Shown here: piece by piece, positions 50,501 through 61,260 of the stretch | Position numbering within the stretch: position 1 is the first letter of the stretch | Layout: the number at the start of each line of letters is the position of its first letter | Origin: Zasmidium citrigriseum | Lineage: Eukaryota; Ascomycota; Dothideomycetes; Mycosphaerellales; Mycosphaerellaceae | NCBI GenBank assembly: GCA_002786025.1 | Contig: NHNW01000023.1 | Location: 496,001-560,000 of the forward strand | DNA length: 64,000 nt | Reading direction: 5' to 3' | Position numbers and translations under genes: made by a program | The notes under the pieces: generated by a model | What the model was told of the DNA's origin: nothing | Databases searched by the model: none | Seen by the model: only the letters and a program-made list of their open reading frames with translations

Positions 50501-53421
50501 GCCTGCGAGCTACTCCCCGACTTGTCCGGCTTTCGACAACCAGGTGTACATCGATGCTGGCGGTGTGTCGTATCTAATTCACTGCTACGACAGCTTTACT
50601 GGTAATGACATCCAATCGCCAGTGTCTGAGCCTGAATTTGTCGACTGCTTGCCCTACTGCGATGTGCTAAGCGGGTGTGGCGGTGTCTTGTACGATACTA
50701 ACGCCCAGCTGTGCTATGTCAAGCGCGCCATCTCAGGAGCCGTGGAGACCGATCTCAATGTCATTGTTGCTGAGAAGTATGTTCCTCCTCCGCCAGAGTA
50801 TGGAGGAGGTGGTGGTAGCAGTGCTGTCGCCACCCCAACAGTTACCGTGAACCCTACCGCGACAACCACGCAGTCTTTGTCTGAGGGAGATGTTGTCACC
50901 ATCGCACCTACGACGACCCTGATCAGTACTCTGCCACCGGGTCAGTCTCTTCCCCCTGGATATGACGACAGCACGGCCTCGACGACGACTTTATTGAGCA
51001 CCCTTCCACCGGGCGGATCCATCTCCACGTTCTCCAGTGGAACAAGCACCGGCTCGTACTACGTCTACACGACCACAACTTCTTCAATGCTTCCATCTGG
51101 ATCAGGCGGTAGTGGTGAAGACGGCTGCTCAGTCTCCCTCTGCTTCGACTGCGGCATCGTACCCACGCTCGTCGACGGCTGTGGCGGCGGACCCAATCTG
51201 CCCACCTCTGGCACGGTGGGCGGAAGCAGTGCGATGATCACCCCTACTTCATATCCTAGCACTTGTCCAAGCGTTATTCCCGGAACGGGAACCACAACTG
51301 TCTTCACTACGCAGACGATCACTTCTTGCGGTCCTCAACCCATCTGTCCAAACCCAGGATATGGAGTCATTGGAGGCAGTACGAGCTATCCTGGCGCTAC
51401 GATTGTGACGACGACGAATGGGAACGGAGGCTCCATCACCTACACCGCAATCCCGACTGCTACCACAACGGGCGGGTCAGGCTCTGGAGGAAACGGCTCC
51501 GGAGGAAATGGCTCCGGCGGCAATGGCAACAACGGCGGCGGCTCCTCCAACACAACCCTCCCAACCTGCCCTCTCGCCGACGGCTCAACCTACATCGACA
51601 GCATGGGCCAGCAGTACGTCATCGAATGTGGTACTCTCTATACTGACGACACCGTCGCCACTCGCACAGCTCCTCGTCTGGTCGACTGTATGGCGGCTTG
51701 TGATATGTTCAATGTCTTGACTCTGGATTCGAGTAATCTTTGTTTGGGCATTTCGTGGATCTCGGAGCAGGAGGCGGATAATTGTTTGTTGAAAGCGGGA
51801 TCAAATGGGGTGAGGCAGATCGGGACGCATTCTGCTCGCTTAACCCGTAGGCCGGTGGTTCCTGGGGGAGGAGATGGTGGCAATGGTGGGAATGGGACTG
51901 GAGTAATTACTAGTGTGAGCTATGTTGCTACAGCTACAGGAGGCGGTGGAGGAGGAAGCGGTAAGTTCATTCGCCAAATGAAGTCTTGCGTTCATCATTG
52001 CTGACTGATGTTCAGGTGTCGGCACCGGAATCCCAATCACTACGGTCGTTGGCGACTCGACCATCGTTAGCACAGCATATCAGACCGTGCCCGGTGGATC
52101 TGGAGGTGAGAAGATCCATATATTGAGTATAATCGCAACAAACGCTCACGTTTCTTTAGGCAATGGTGGCTCCGGGTCAGGAGGCTCAGGAGGTAGGTCT
52201 TGCGGTATCAAACCATCGCCTTGTGCTCACAAATAATAGGAAGCGGCGTCGGCACGGGAGTGCCCATAACTACGGTCGTCGGAGATCAGACCATCATCAG
52301 CACTGCGTATGCCACCGTTTCTGGTGGCGGAGGATCTGGAACTGGCGGTTCTGGAGGTTCAGGAGGAAATGGTGGAGCTGGGACAGGTATGCAACTCACA
52401 TGAATCACTTCCATGGCCGAGAGACCCTGCGACTGACAGAATCTAGGCGTTGGCACCGGAGTACCAATCACTACAGTCGTTGGCGACCAGACCGTTGTCA
52501 GCACAGCATATGCCACGGTCAGCGGAGGAGGAGGAGAGGGATCTGGTGGCCTTGGAGGAGGTACAGGTGAGTCTAATGCCCCCTTGACCATCGTATCGAG
52601 AGCACAAGCTGATCACGCTTCATATAGGTGCGGGTACAGGTATGCTTCCCTATTCCACTCTGCCATTATCTTGCAGGCCCCATTGTACTCTTGATGGCCT
52701 CGGATCTTGCACATCTCGCCGGGAATCTGCTTTTTCAATGGGTTGCGTTGGACTTCATTGGCTCGCATCGCTCCTGAGACGCCCCCACCACCCTTTGTAC
52801 CCTCGTAATATAGCAATGCTGACGATCTATAGGGCCAGGTACGGGACCGGGAACAGGTATGCTTTGTCGAGCGTCTCACGGTCCGAGGATTTCTTGCTGA
52901 CACCCAAGTAGGACCCGCGCCCACTTCGTATGTGCCATCTACAGTCTACGGCATCTCCACCGCCTACTCCGTATCAATCTCCAACGGAATCACATATACG
53001 TCGACCTATGGAGTCACCACAGTCATCTCGATCAGTTATGCCCCCGCCTCGACAAATACTGTCACCACAACGACGATCTCGGTTTCTTTGCAGCCGACTA
53101 CGGTCATCGGCCCCACTGTGACGAGGACGACCCGCGGTAAGTCTATCGCCGGTCGGCGACCATTCTTCCATGTTCTGCAAAACTTATTGACGTTGCTTTA
53201 AAGGAACGGGCATCGGGACCAACTATGTCGTCACGACGACTGCTCCTCCGGTCACGATCATTTCTTATGTTTACCCATCGAGTACGAGCAGCAGCAGGAC
53301 ATGCAGAACCACCTCCACGAACTACCTCAATGGAGCTCTGCCGGGGAAGAAGGCGAGAAGAGGGTTCCCGATCATGGATATCGGTGGTCATGCAAGGCCA
53401 GGAGCGACACCACAGTGGTGA
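47517..53421 (+). CDS. Giant secreted GH16 glucan hydrolase with PAN-like modules and repeat-exon tail
   Basis: Ten exons: 47517-47982, 48031-51960, 52016-52105, 52160-52192, 52240-52386, 52447-52566, 52628-52639, 52833-52856, 52912-53136 and 53204-53421; about 1754 residues. All nine introns are phase 1. Signal peptide at 1-22. The GH16 catalytic motif GEIDIVEG (153-160; Glu154 nucleophile, Glu159 acid/base) forms only after removing intron 1, and GTWPAYWLLGPDWPNTGEI precedes it. From about 400 on come five Cys-rich PAN/Apple-like modules (near 407-490, 561-650, 870-985, 987-1076 and 1335-1430), linked by Ser/Thr-rich mucin-like stretches. The C-terminal exons encode Gly-rich repeats with the core GVGTGxPITTVVGDxTIxST. 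Likely a wall-bound or adhesive glucanase. The 3' end, especially the 12- and 24-nt exons, needs transcript support. Confidence 0.85.
52016..52566 (+). repeat. Tandem array of exon-plus-intron repeat units
   Basis: Exons 3, 5 and 6 each contain a close copy of one coding unit (GTCGGCACCGGA, ATCACTACGGTCGTTGGCGA, AGCACAGCATAT). The copies begin at 52016, 52244 and 52447, each bounded by phase-1 introns. The encoded cores differ at a few positions only (GDSTIVSTAY, GDQTIISTAY, GDQTVVSTAY). The unit of duplication therefore includes intron boundaries. Confidence 0.85.
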
Positions 53422-53787
53422 GAGAGCGAAGAGAGATTCAGAAAGATGCAGGTATTGTGAGTGTATTCATTCAAATTCAACGAGAGAGAATGAGATAATG
53501 TAATCTTCAGACTGGCTCCTCTCTGCGTAGCCATTCTTGGACACTTGGCTGCTTACTTCTCTCAACATACTTGAGCTTCTACGAATCTACCATCTGCACC
53601 AAGTTCTCCAACGACGCTGGTGGGACTTTCACATGATTCTGTGGGACGCTAGCGCGAGCTAACGTTGAGTGAGAGCGCCAATGTACTCACTTCATGTGGC
53701 CCGAGCTTCTCTATTGGGTATTTAAAACCTCTTCCTCCCAAATACACTCTTCCTCCAGACAACCCCTCCGCTACTAGCGAGGGTCAC

Positions 53788-53800
53788 GAGAATTCTCGCC
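53788..53800. promoter_or_regulatory. Palindromic element GAGAATTCTCGCC, copy 1
   Basis: Part of the 12-bp perfect palindrome CGAGAATTCTCG (53787-53798). Confidence 0.4.
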
Positions 53801-53976
53801 CATCAGAGCATAACAGCCTCTGCTGCGGGCTACAAGCAAGGGCAGATCCTGCGGAACTTTCCCCTCATCGGTGTGATCAAGCGTCGCTTTCGATAATCTT
53901 TCTCACCCACTGACCAGAACGATGGGCCGATCGGCGAAAACTTTCGTCCATCCAGCGTCTGGGTGGATTTCTGGGA

Positions 53977-53989
53977 GAGAATTCTCGCC
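53977..53989. promoter_or_regulatory. Palindromic element GAGAATTCTCGCC, copy 2
   Basis: Same 13 bp, 189 bp after copy 1; here the palindrome is 10 bp (GAGAATTCTC). Confidence 0.4.
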
Positions 53990-54197
53990 AGTCGGCACTC
54001 CTGCAAGGCTGGTCGAGGGACAAAAAGCAGCCATTGAGCCCTCTTGCGCGGAAACTTCTGCCTACCGAGCTTCTCTGGCTTTCATGAGCTCTACAAGACT
54101 TACGAATATTGTCGCCGGCCGGTGAGCTGTTTTGTCACTCACAAAACTTCTTCGATGATTTCATCTTGGCCGTCTTGCAGCCTTACACCGGCTGTGC

Positions 54198-54210
54198 GAG
54201 AATTCTCGCC
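54198..54210. promoter_or_regulatory. Palindromic element GAGAATTCTCGCC, copy 3
   Basis: Same 13 bp, 221 bp after copy 2, again inside CGAGAATTCTCG. Confidence 0.4.
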
Positions 54211-54759
54211 AATCCAGCAGCCCAACAGGGCAGCAGCATAAAGGCGCTGCAATTTGGTGTACGGCCTTGAGGAGCTCCATGGCAAAACGAGTCACACGTT
54301 GAGGAAGTCGCAAGGCCGGCACGCGCACCTACCTCGTCGCTGCAGTCGGAGGCGGTGGCAGGGCTTGGCAGCTGCCCCTTCCCTTCCCTTCATTCTTCCT
54401 CCTCCTCCAGCTTCACTTTCGACACCCACCTCGCTTCACCTCTCCATCTCAACAACCACGACCTCGCCTCATTTCAGCCGTCACTCCGGCATCATCAATC
54501 CTTCACTCCCCGCTTCACCTCATCTTCACGACCTCAGGTCTTCAACGGCAGCTCACCTGCACCTCCTCCATCACGGACACCACTTGCCTCCGAAACACCT
54601 CGCCTCATTTCAGACCGCCCTCTTCTTCATTGCACCTTCTGAAAGGCGAAGACTTCCGCTCACCGGTGCTTCAACGACCCATCGATACTCACTTCCCTAT
54701 CGGCTTGGCCGTCGATCTTGCCAGGCTTTGATCCTCCCGGGACTCACTCTTCAAGAGCA

Positions 54760-56901
54760 ATGGTAGGAGCGACCGTAAACATGTGTCACTCGGACATCTG
54801 CTGATCGTTCTCTCAGCCGAAGCGTATCCGGGACCGCAAGGCGGAGGTTCAGGCCAGAGATGACAAGAAGACGATTCGAGAGCTGCAAAAGCGGGTGGTT
54901 CAGCTCGAGGCAGAAGCCAAAGCCAGCGCTCAACCTTCGAACTCTCGAGGCCGTACCCTGCGCCGCGGAGATGATCGTCCCTCCTCGTCTCAATCTCCGT
55001 CATCGGTCTCACGCTCGCGCTCTCCAACTCGCCGTCGTCAGCAGGGTCGCCGTCAGAACACTCGAGACTCGATGAGAGATTCTCGTCCACGTGCCTCAGC
55101 TACTGGTAAGCGAGGCCGCCGCAAGGCTGGCAGCCGATCTGCCTCACCTCGCCGCTCGAGAGGCGCTCGTCGGTACGCCGAGGAGAACAGATCATCTTCG
55201 TCTCCTGGAGACTATCGATCCTCTCGCAAGAGCAAGAATGGGCGACGTGCGTTATCTCCCCGCCGCAAGGACAACGACAGTTTCTCTCCGTCTTCCCGTC
55301 GTAGCAGGAAAGCCTCTCGCCGCTCGAGAGATCGGTCAGAGTCTCCGCAGCGGTGTGCGAAGTCGACACGAGATCGATCCCCAAAGCGCCGCAGCCGACG
55401 CTCTCGCAAGCGAGATCGCTCTTCCTCTGTGGACTCTCTCTCAAGCTTTCACCCTTCTGAAGAAGGCTCGCAGTCACCCATCGAGAGCACTGAGAGCGAG
55501 CTCAGCTCCAGCTCCAGCTTGTTATCCATTGAACGAGTCACTCGTTCTCAGACTCTTGGCCGCACGAACGACGAATCTGTCTCCGAGGACGACTCCGTTG
55601 GGTCCTTCAATCCTACCACCGAGGTCATCGACATCACCGACAGCGTCGACATTGAGCAGTGGCTTTTTCGAGGTGCAAAGATCAACCTGCCCGTCAGCGT
55701 TACCGATGGAGTGACCACGATCGATATCTCTGATAGGAAGCGAAGATGGTACTGCCCGATGGATCACGACGGAAAGACTCCAAGCTGCACGCGCAAGGAC
55801 ATCTTGTACGCGCATGTGAGAGAGGTTCACGACATCGACGACGACAGGATCGTCGGCCTGCTAAGTGAATGCCATAAGAATGCAGTCATTTCCGTGGGTT
55901 GGCCAATGAGTGAGGACACCTTCTTGCGGCAGATTCGAACCTACGACAAGACAGGCTTGGCCGGTGTTCTCGCTGCGACAGCAAACGCTTCAATCGCTGA
56001 GCCAGACATCATCGTCGACGAAGAGGATGCAGCGGATCGCACGATCAACAAGCTGACGCTCGAAGACCGCGTGCGAGTCTTCAGGGCCATCTTCCTCGAC
56101 GCAGAGTGGATTCGAACCACGCTTCTTCCCAAGATCCACAAGAACTTTGCTGTCATGGACCCTGATTTGAAAAACGTCCCTGTCGAGCAACTGCCACAGA
56201 TCATGGAGCCTCTCTTCAAGTCCAGAGATGCCAAGGCTCCCTGCTGGCCGATTGCTGTGCTGAGACCTGGCAACCGCAACTACGCCAACCAAAACAACGG
56301 CTCGGCCATGACGCTGACTATGAGATATCAGCCGAAGGACTGGATCAATGACATCGGAGTTGGCTTGAATTACTGTGCATGGGCCTTACTGGCGTTGAAG
56401 CAGATCAACCTCGATCAGTGGGTCGGGCTCACCTTCAAGCTGCCAGATAATGCGAAGCCGCTATACGAAGTCAGTCACCTCTGCCCGGTCGGATCGTGCA
56501 TTATGCCCGGCCACTCTGATGTTGAGACCCATGGCGACAACATGACGAGGAAAGACTGCCAGACCTTCAAGGAGAAACCCTCTCGCACCCTTTGCAAGGA
56601 CCACAAGGCCCCGCTGCACAAGGCTTGCAAGGAGTTCGCCACTGCGTTCAAGAAGAAGCTTCTGCTTGGTCAGCCAGCGCAGGATCCTCCATTGTCGCAT
56701 CCGAACAAGGACAACTTCGACTTCATCTTGAACGATGGCCGTGCTGTCGACTGCGGACACCCTGGCTGCAGCTACACGAGTAACTCGTTGAAGAGCCTGC
56801 GACTTCATTGGTACCTCAAGCACTCGACGTACTCGGTCGCCAAGCGCGACGACTCTTCTCGCTACACTGCTTTCAAGGACGGAAAGTGGAGGATTACTTG
56901 A
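54760..56901 (+). CDS. RS-rich protein with C2H2-like fingers and His-Me-type endonuclease zinc loop
   Basis: Model: ATG alone as coding part of exon 1 (54760-54762), a 54-nt intron, then 54817-56901; 695 residues. The alternative is an internal Met at 54895. The N-terminus is a coiled coil (AEVQARDDKKTIRELQKRVV). Residues about 50-190 are Arg/Ser-rich (SRSRSPTRRRQQGRRQN), like splicing-factor RS domains. A zinc-finger-like motif lies at about 313-340 (C-x11-C ... H-x4-H in WYCPMDHDGKTPSCTRKD to REVH) and another at about 646-671 (CGHPGCSYTSN to HWYLKH). Between them, at about 550-590, SHLCPVGSCIMPGHSDVETH, then GDNMTRKDC, matches the zinc-binding loop of His-Me homing endonucleases (C-x4-C-x2-P-x-H ... 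N-x2-R-x2-C). Function unknown; nuclease activity is inference. Confidence 0.75.
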
Positions 56902-57726
56902 TTCTGCACTCTCACGTCGTGGTCTACATGACCACAGGTGCCTGACATCTTGCTCTCAGTCTTGGACGCAAGGAGCCGATATCCTACAGCTTCTTTACTG
57001 CTCGGTGCATCGATATCAGCTCGGGTAATGTGTGGGTCGCTGTTGACCACGAGGAGAGAGGATGAGCTGCTGCCGTTCATGGCCTTCAAGAGCATGATCA
57101 TCTCTGGCTTTGGAGGATATGCTTTGATATTGAGCATGATGTACCCACTCACCTCTCTCTGACATTTGGGCCTCATGTGGCATATGTAGCAACCAAGTAG
57201 CAGCGGTATGCATACCTCGTGCATCTACCAACTTCTTCAGTGCTGACGGAGTGTGTCTTGATATGGGCTTTCATTTGGCAAAGCCTTTTGGTTGCTGCTC
57301 TCTGCCCGCATCTTCAATTGTGGAACCGCCATGTGCGAACATCTGGAGCCGAGGTGGGTTCGTATCCACCTCCCCATGGGGCAGCCTTGGAAGGTGGGGA
57401 TGACCGATGGTGCTCCCCACCCGAGTGATCGACTGCAGAGCTCTCCCGCTGTCAAATAGCGTTCATGCGGCTGTCTTATGCTTTGGTTGATATTAGCCGC
57501 ATTGCGTCAGATTGATGCTGTTGGCTCGCTTCGTTGGTATTCGATTGGGGGTTCGGATGGCTGCTGAGTTGAATCGTCGATGGGAGGGCAGGCAGGTGAG
57601 CATGCTCTTTGTCTGACCCGAGAACCGAGTAGCTGGGTGCGGTACAAAGGGTGCTGGAGCTCTTGCGAACATGTTCTCGCAGTTTGCATTTCCCTTTGCT
57701 GTTCTTTGCGGAGCCAGTTCAACAGC
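56902..57726. other. Intergenic region
   Basis: 825 bp between the RS/His-Me gene and the aquaglyceroporin start. Open frames are short and mutually overlapping; no gene supported. Confidence 0.55.
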
Positions 57727-59044
57727 ATGGCCAACGCAGCTGGTCGGACGACTTCGATGGATTGGTCTGGCAATGCCGAGTCTTTCCAGAAGAAGGATCT
57801 CGATCAAGATCATGCTCCGGTGTTGCAAACCCTTCCTACCGGCGGCTCGGTCTCTCACCATGAAGAGAAGCCTTCAAGCGAAGCCGAGCGAACGACATCG
57901 CACGTCCAGAGTACGAGAGCACATCTTGGACTACATCCCACTGCCCCTATCATCGAAGAACATGATACAGCCGACCATGCAGATAACTTCTGGGTGAAAG
58001 TCAGAGCTGTGCTGAAGGAACCACTGGCTGAGTTCTTTGGCGTTTTGATCATGGTCTGCTTTGGAGATGGAAGTGTTGCTCAGGTGCTATTGAGTCAAGG
58101 GCAGATGACGGCGCCAGGTGGTGAGTGTCCACATCCGCAGGTCCGTTGCTTTGATTGACGATGTGTTAGGCAATGGTTATGGCAACTATCAAAGCATCAG
58201 CTGGGGCTGGGGACTAGGAGTCATGCTTGGGATCTACGTCGCTGGCGACAGTGGAGCATACCTGAAGTACCCACGTCTCTCATATCCTCCAAACCTACAC
58301 TACTGACCTTTGCCCAGCCCAGCAATCACTCTGACCAACTGCCTCCTCCGCAAACTCCCCTGGCGTCGCTTCCCAATCTACCTCCTCGCCCAATTCCTCG
58401 GCGGTTTCATCGGCAGCGGCATCGTCTACGCCAACTACATCAACGGCATCAATAGCTTCGAAGGCGGCACCAACCTACGAACCGTTCCACCAGCTCCGAA
58501 TGCCACCGGCGCCATCTTTTGCACCTACCCGCAAGACGATCTGACCAAGGCGAGCCAGTTCTTCAGCGAGTTCATCGCAAGCTCGATCCTCATGTTTGTC
58601 ATTTTTGCTCTGAAAGACGATAGTAATAAGGGTCAGTTTTCGGCGAGTGGGAATTGGTTTCCGCTCGCGTTGTTCTTTTTGATTTTTGGGCTGGGGGCTT
58701 GCTTTGGGTGGAATACGGGATATGGTGAGTCGGAATGTTGAAATGTTTCTTGTTGAAGGCTGATTGTATTGTCAGCCATCAATCTCGCCCGAGACTTTGG
58801 TCCAAGACTCATGTCTTATGCCGTTGGCTACAAAGGAGTCTGGAGCGCTGGAGGCTACTACTTCTGGATTCCCATGGTCGCACCCTTTTGTGGATGTCTC
58901 TTTGGAGGCATTTTATACGACCTCTGCATCTATACCGGCCCTACGCCCATCAATAATGCTTGGTTTGGATTGAAAGAGCTGAGGAATCCTGGACATGCCA
59001 TCGCTGATCGAGTGCATATACAACAGAAGGGTGGTCTTGTATGA
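57727..59044 (+). CDS. Aquaglyceroporin (MIP family)
   Basis: Four exons: 57727-58120, 58170-58266, 58318-58724 and 58776-59044, with introns of 49, 51 and 51 nt; 388 residues. The first 90 or so residues are a hydrophilic cytosolic extension. Six membrane helices follow, starting with EPLAEFFGVLIMVCFGDGSV. The first pore motif, YLNPAITLTN, forms only after splicing intron 2. The second is AINLARDFGPRL: NLA replaces NPA, and Asp after the Arg marks a glycerol-conducting channel. Yeast Fps1 has the same second NLA, so this is a known variant, not damage. Probable role: glycerol flux in osmotic adjustment. Convergent with the sulfatase gene (24 bp between stops). Confidence 0.92.
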
Positions 59045-59068
59045 ACATGGCCGCAGAGGAGCTTTCGT

Positions 59069-60946
59069 TCAGGTCCACCAGCTCCAATGTCCTTGATACT
59101 GAAATGGCTGCTGGCTTCCACCTGGCGGCGGACGCTGGAAGGTGTCCCAGGCATTGATGTCCTGAGGTCCTTCCTCGTCTTTTATGTAGCCCAGCTGGCA
59201 AGATGAGAAGCTGACTTTGGGTTGCTCACGGTAGAAGTCATCGAACTTGGGTTTCAAAGCACCCTTCAAAGACCGCACAGCGTTGTCCGGGTGCAAGGCT
59301 GACCACGGGGACTGACAGGTTTTGCCTTTGCATGATTTGAGGACCATTAGCAGGGAGTCTATGCGGTCGTGGACGTGCTTAAAGGAGCGGTTGGCGATGG
59401 TGTACTCTTCGGCAAGATGGAGGCTCTTTTCGTCGAAGAGGTTGTGCATTTGGGTGGGATCTCTCTGTGGACGTATCAGCAAGAACATGAAAGCTTGAAG
59501 ACGATGAGACTTACATCCATGTCATAGAACTCCTTCTCGCCCGTACACCACACCGTGTACAAGAAATTATAATCATCAGAAGCTACTCGCAGTGCTTTGT
59601 AAGTGTTGTTCCGAGCACCAACCCGTCCGATCCCAGGATAGATATCATTTCCAATCCAGCCGTACTTGCCCTCTGGTAACGCTCGGCCCCAGAATTCGAC
59701 ATTGACGTGCTCGCCAGAGGTAGGCTTTGCAAGCTCTTTCGCCGAGAGTGGGATCGCTGACCCATCTAGGTCTGGGCGCGCTTTGCCAGCAAGTTTCAGT
59801 AACGTGGGTGCCAGATCTGTGTGCGAGCTGACGACGTTGGCGATGTGACCGGCTGGTATGCCAGGACCGCGGACAATGAGTGGGATGTGGATGTCTTCTT
59901 CGAATGGACATTCCTTGCCTGGAGGAAGTCGGTGTTGGCTGACATGGTATCCTATGGAACATATCAGCCAGGGCATCATTCTCGGGTCGACGTTCGATCA
60001 TACCGTTGTCGCTGGTGTAGAAGATGTACGTATTGTCAAGCAGGCCATTCGCCTCCAAACGCTTGATCACCTCCTCCACCATCTCATCGACAGACTGCAA
60101 GCTTCGTAACCTCGCTCGATAGAACTCATCATGATATTCGATCAAAGTCTGATTCAACAACGGCAAATCCTTGACCCAACCCACACCGCTCGGCTCGTCG
60201 GGATTGAAATTCTTCGTCCGAGGAACTTTCTCCTCTTTGAAGAGATGGGCATGGCGGTCTGCATAGAACGGCGTACTTCTTGTGAACGGCGGGTCGACGT
60301 GCATGTTTGAATGTGGCGCAATGGGAGCGATGCCTAGGAAGAATGGTCGATCGGAGTGTTTTGCTGCTTCTTCCAAGTAGCCGTATGCCTTGTTCGCCAC
60401 CACGTCTGGTGAGTACTCCCCTTGGTACCGGACTGGTGCCGCGCCATCGCGAGTCATGTACGCATTGAAGTACTCATAGGTGTATGGATCCAGTAGGAAA
60501 TCGCTCCCGTTGAAGCCTTTCACCGGTGGGTCGTCGTAGTTGTGCACGTTGTGAGCATTGAACAGCTTTCCGGTGTAGTAAGTATTGTACCCAAGTCTCT
60601 GCAACCAGACCGGAAGCCAGTCGTCGTTGAAGCCGCCCTGAACGAACTTGGGATACCCTCCATACGGCGGGGAGAGATCTGTAACGTTGGTGTTGTGTGC
60701 TGCTTTGCCGGTCCAAAGATTTACCCGGCTGGGACAACAGATGGATACGGTGCAGTAATGTCTTTGGTATGATGTTCCTTCATCGATGAGATGCTTTTGC
60801 AGAAGAGGCATATAGTCCAGCGATTTCATCTCATAGTCCTGGTCGTCTGTGAGGATGAAGACAATGTTGGGCTGTTGAACCCGCTGCGCCCATGACGCCG
60901 ACACCAGCGCGGTCAGTATGGCGCTGACCGATCGCATTTTGATCAT
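59069..60946 (-). CDS. Secreted sulfatase (arylsulfatase type)
   Basis: Three exons: 60946-60004, 59951-59515 and 59464-59069, with introns of 52 and 50 nt; 591 residues. The signal peptide is RSVSAILTALVSASWA (Met1 or Met4 may start). The first metal motif is QPNIVFILTDDQDYEM (25-40). SICCPSRVNLWTGK carries the C-x-P-S-R signature with Cys71, the residue converted to formylglycine in active enzymes. YTSDNG is joined across intron 1 to YHVSQHRLPPGKECPFEEDI, the conserved second metal site with G-Y-H-V. IHIPLIVRGPGIP and SSHTDLAPTLLKLAG follow. It should release sulfate from extracellular aryl or carbohydrate sulfates. All key residues I can check are present. Confidence 0.93.
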
Positions 60947-61260
60947 GAATGTTCAAGATGAGGTTCGTGATGAGGTTCTGGCTGAAAGAAGAAGCAAGCA
61001 TCGGAGTTGAGACGTCCCCTGCAAGCACGCCATGCCGTGACTGGAGCGGATCGTCGGCTGAAGGATCGAATCAATGTCCCGCCAGGCGGCCAATCAATAT
61101 TTGATTAAAGCTTCGACGACGGCATCGTTAAGCCAGAAGAAAAGCGAGGGAAAACATCCTTCGATTGTTTTGGCGAATGCTTCAAAATGGGTCAATATGT
61201 GTAGGATTACGTGCGAGACAGCTTTGTGTAACATGTCAAACTCGGCTCCTATATGTCGAT
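60947..61260. other. Intergenic region
   Basis: 314 bp between the sulfatase start and the MFS transporter stop; the sulfatase promoter is expected here. No gene seen. Confidence 0.6.

Larger units (their letters stand above)
53422..54759. other. Intergenic region with three copies of a GAGAATTCTCGCC palindrome
   Basis: About 1.34 kb between the GH16 stop and the RS/His-Me gene. It contains three GAGAATTCTCGCC sites (listed separately) and a TTTAAAA at about 53714. An open frame at 54254-54766 has low-complexity Ser/Pro/His composition and is probably leader sequence of the next gene. No other gene seen. Confidence 0.55.

Noticed and set aside
54254..54766. 170-codon frame upstream of the RS/His-Me gene
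   Set aside because: Ser/Pro/His low-complexity with no features; it overlaps the proposed start codon and intron of the real gene, so it is probably leader sequence.
58776..58811. Loss of the second NPA motif of the aquaporin seen as a damaging mutation
   Set aside because: NLA is present in yeast Fps1 and the following Arg-Asp is intact, so this is a known functional variant.
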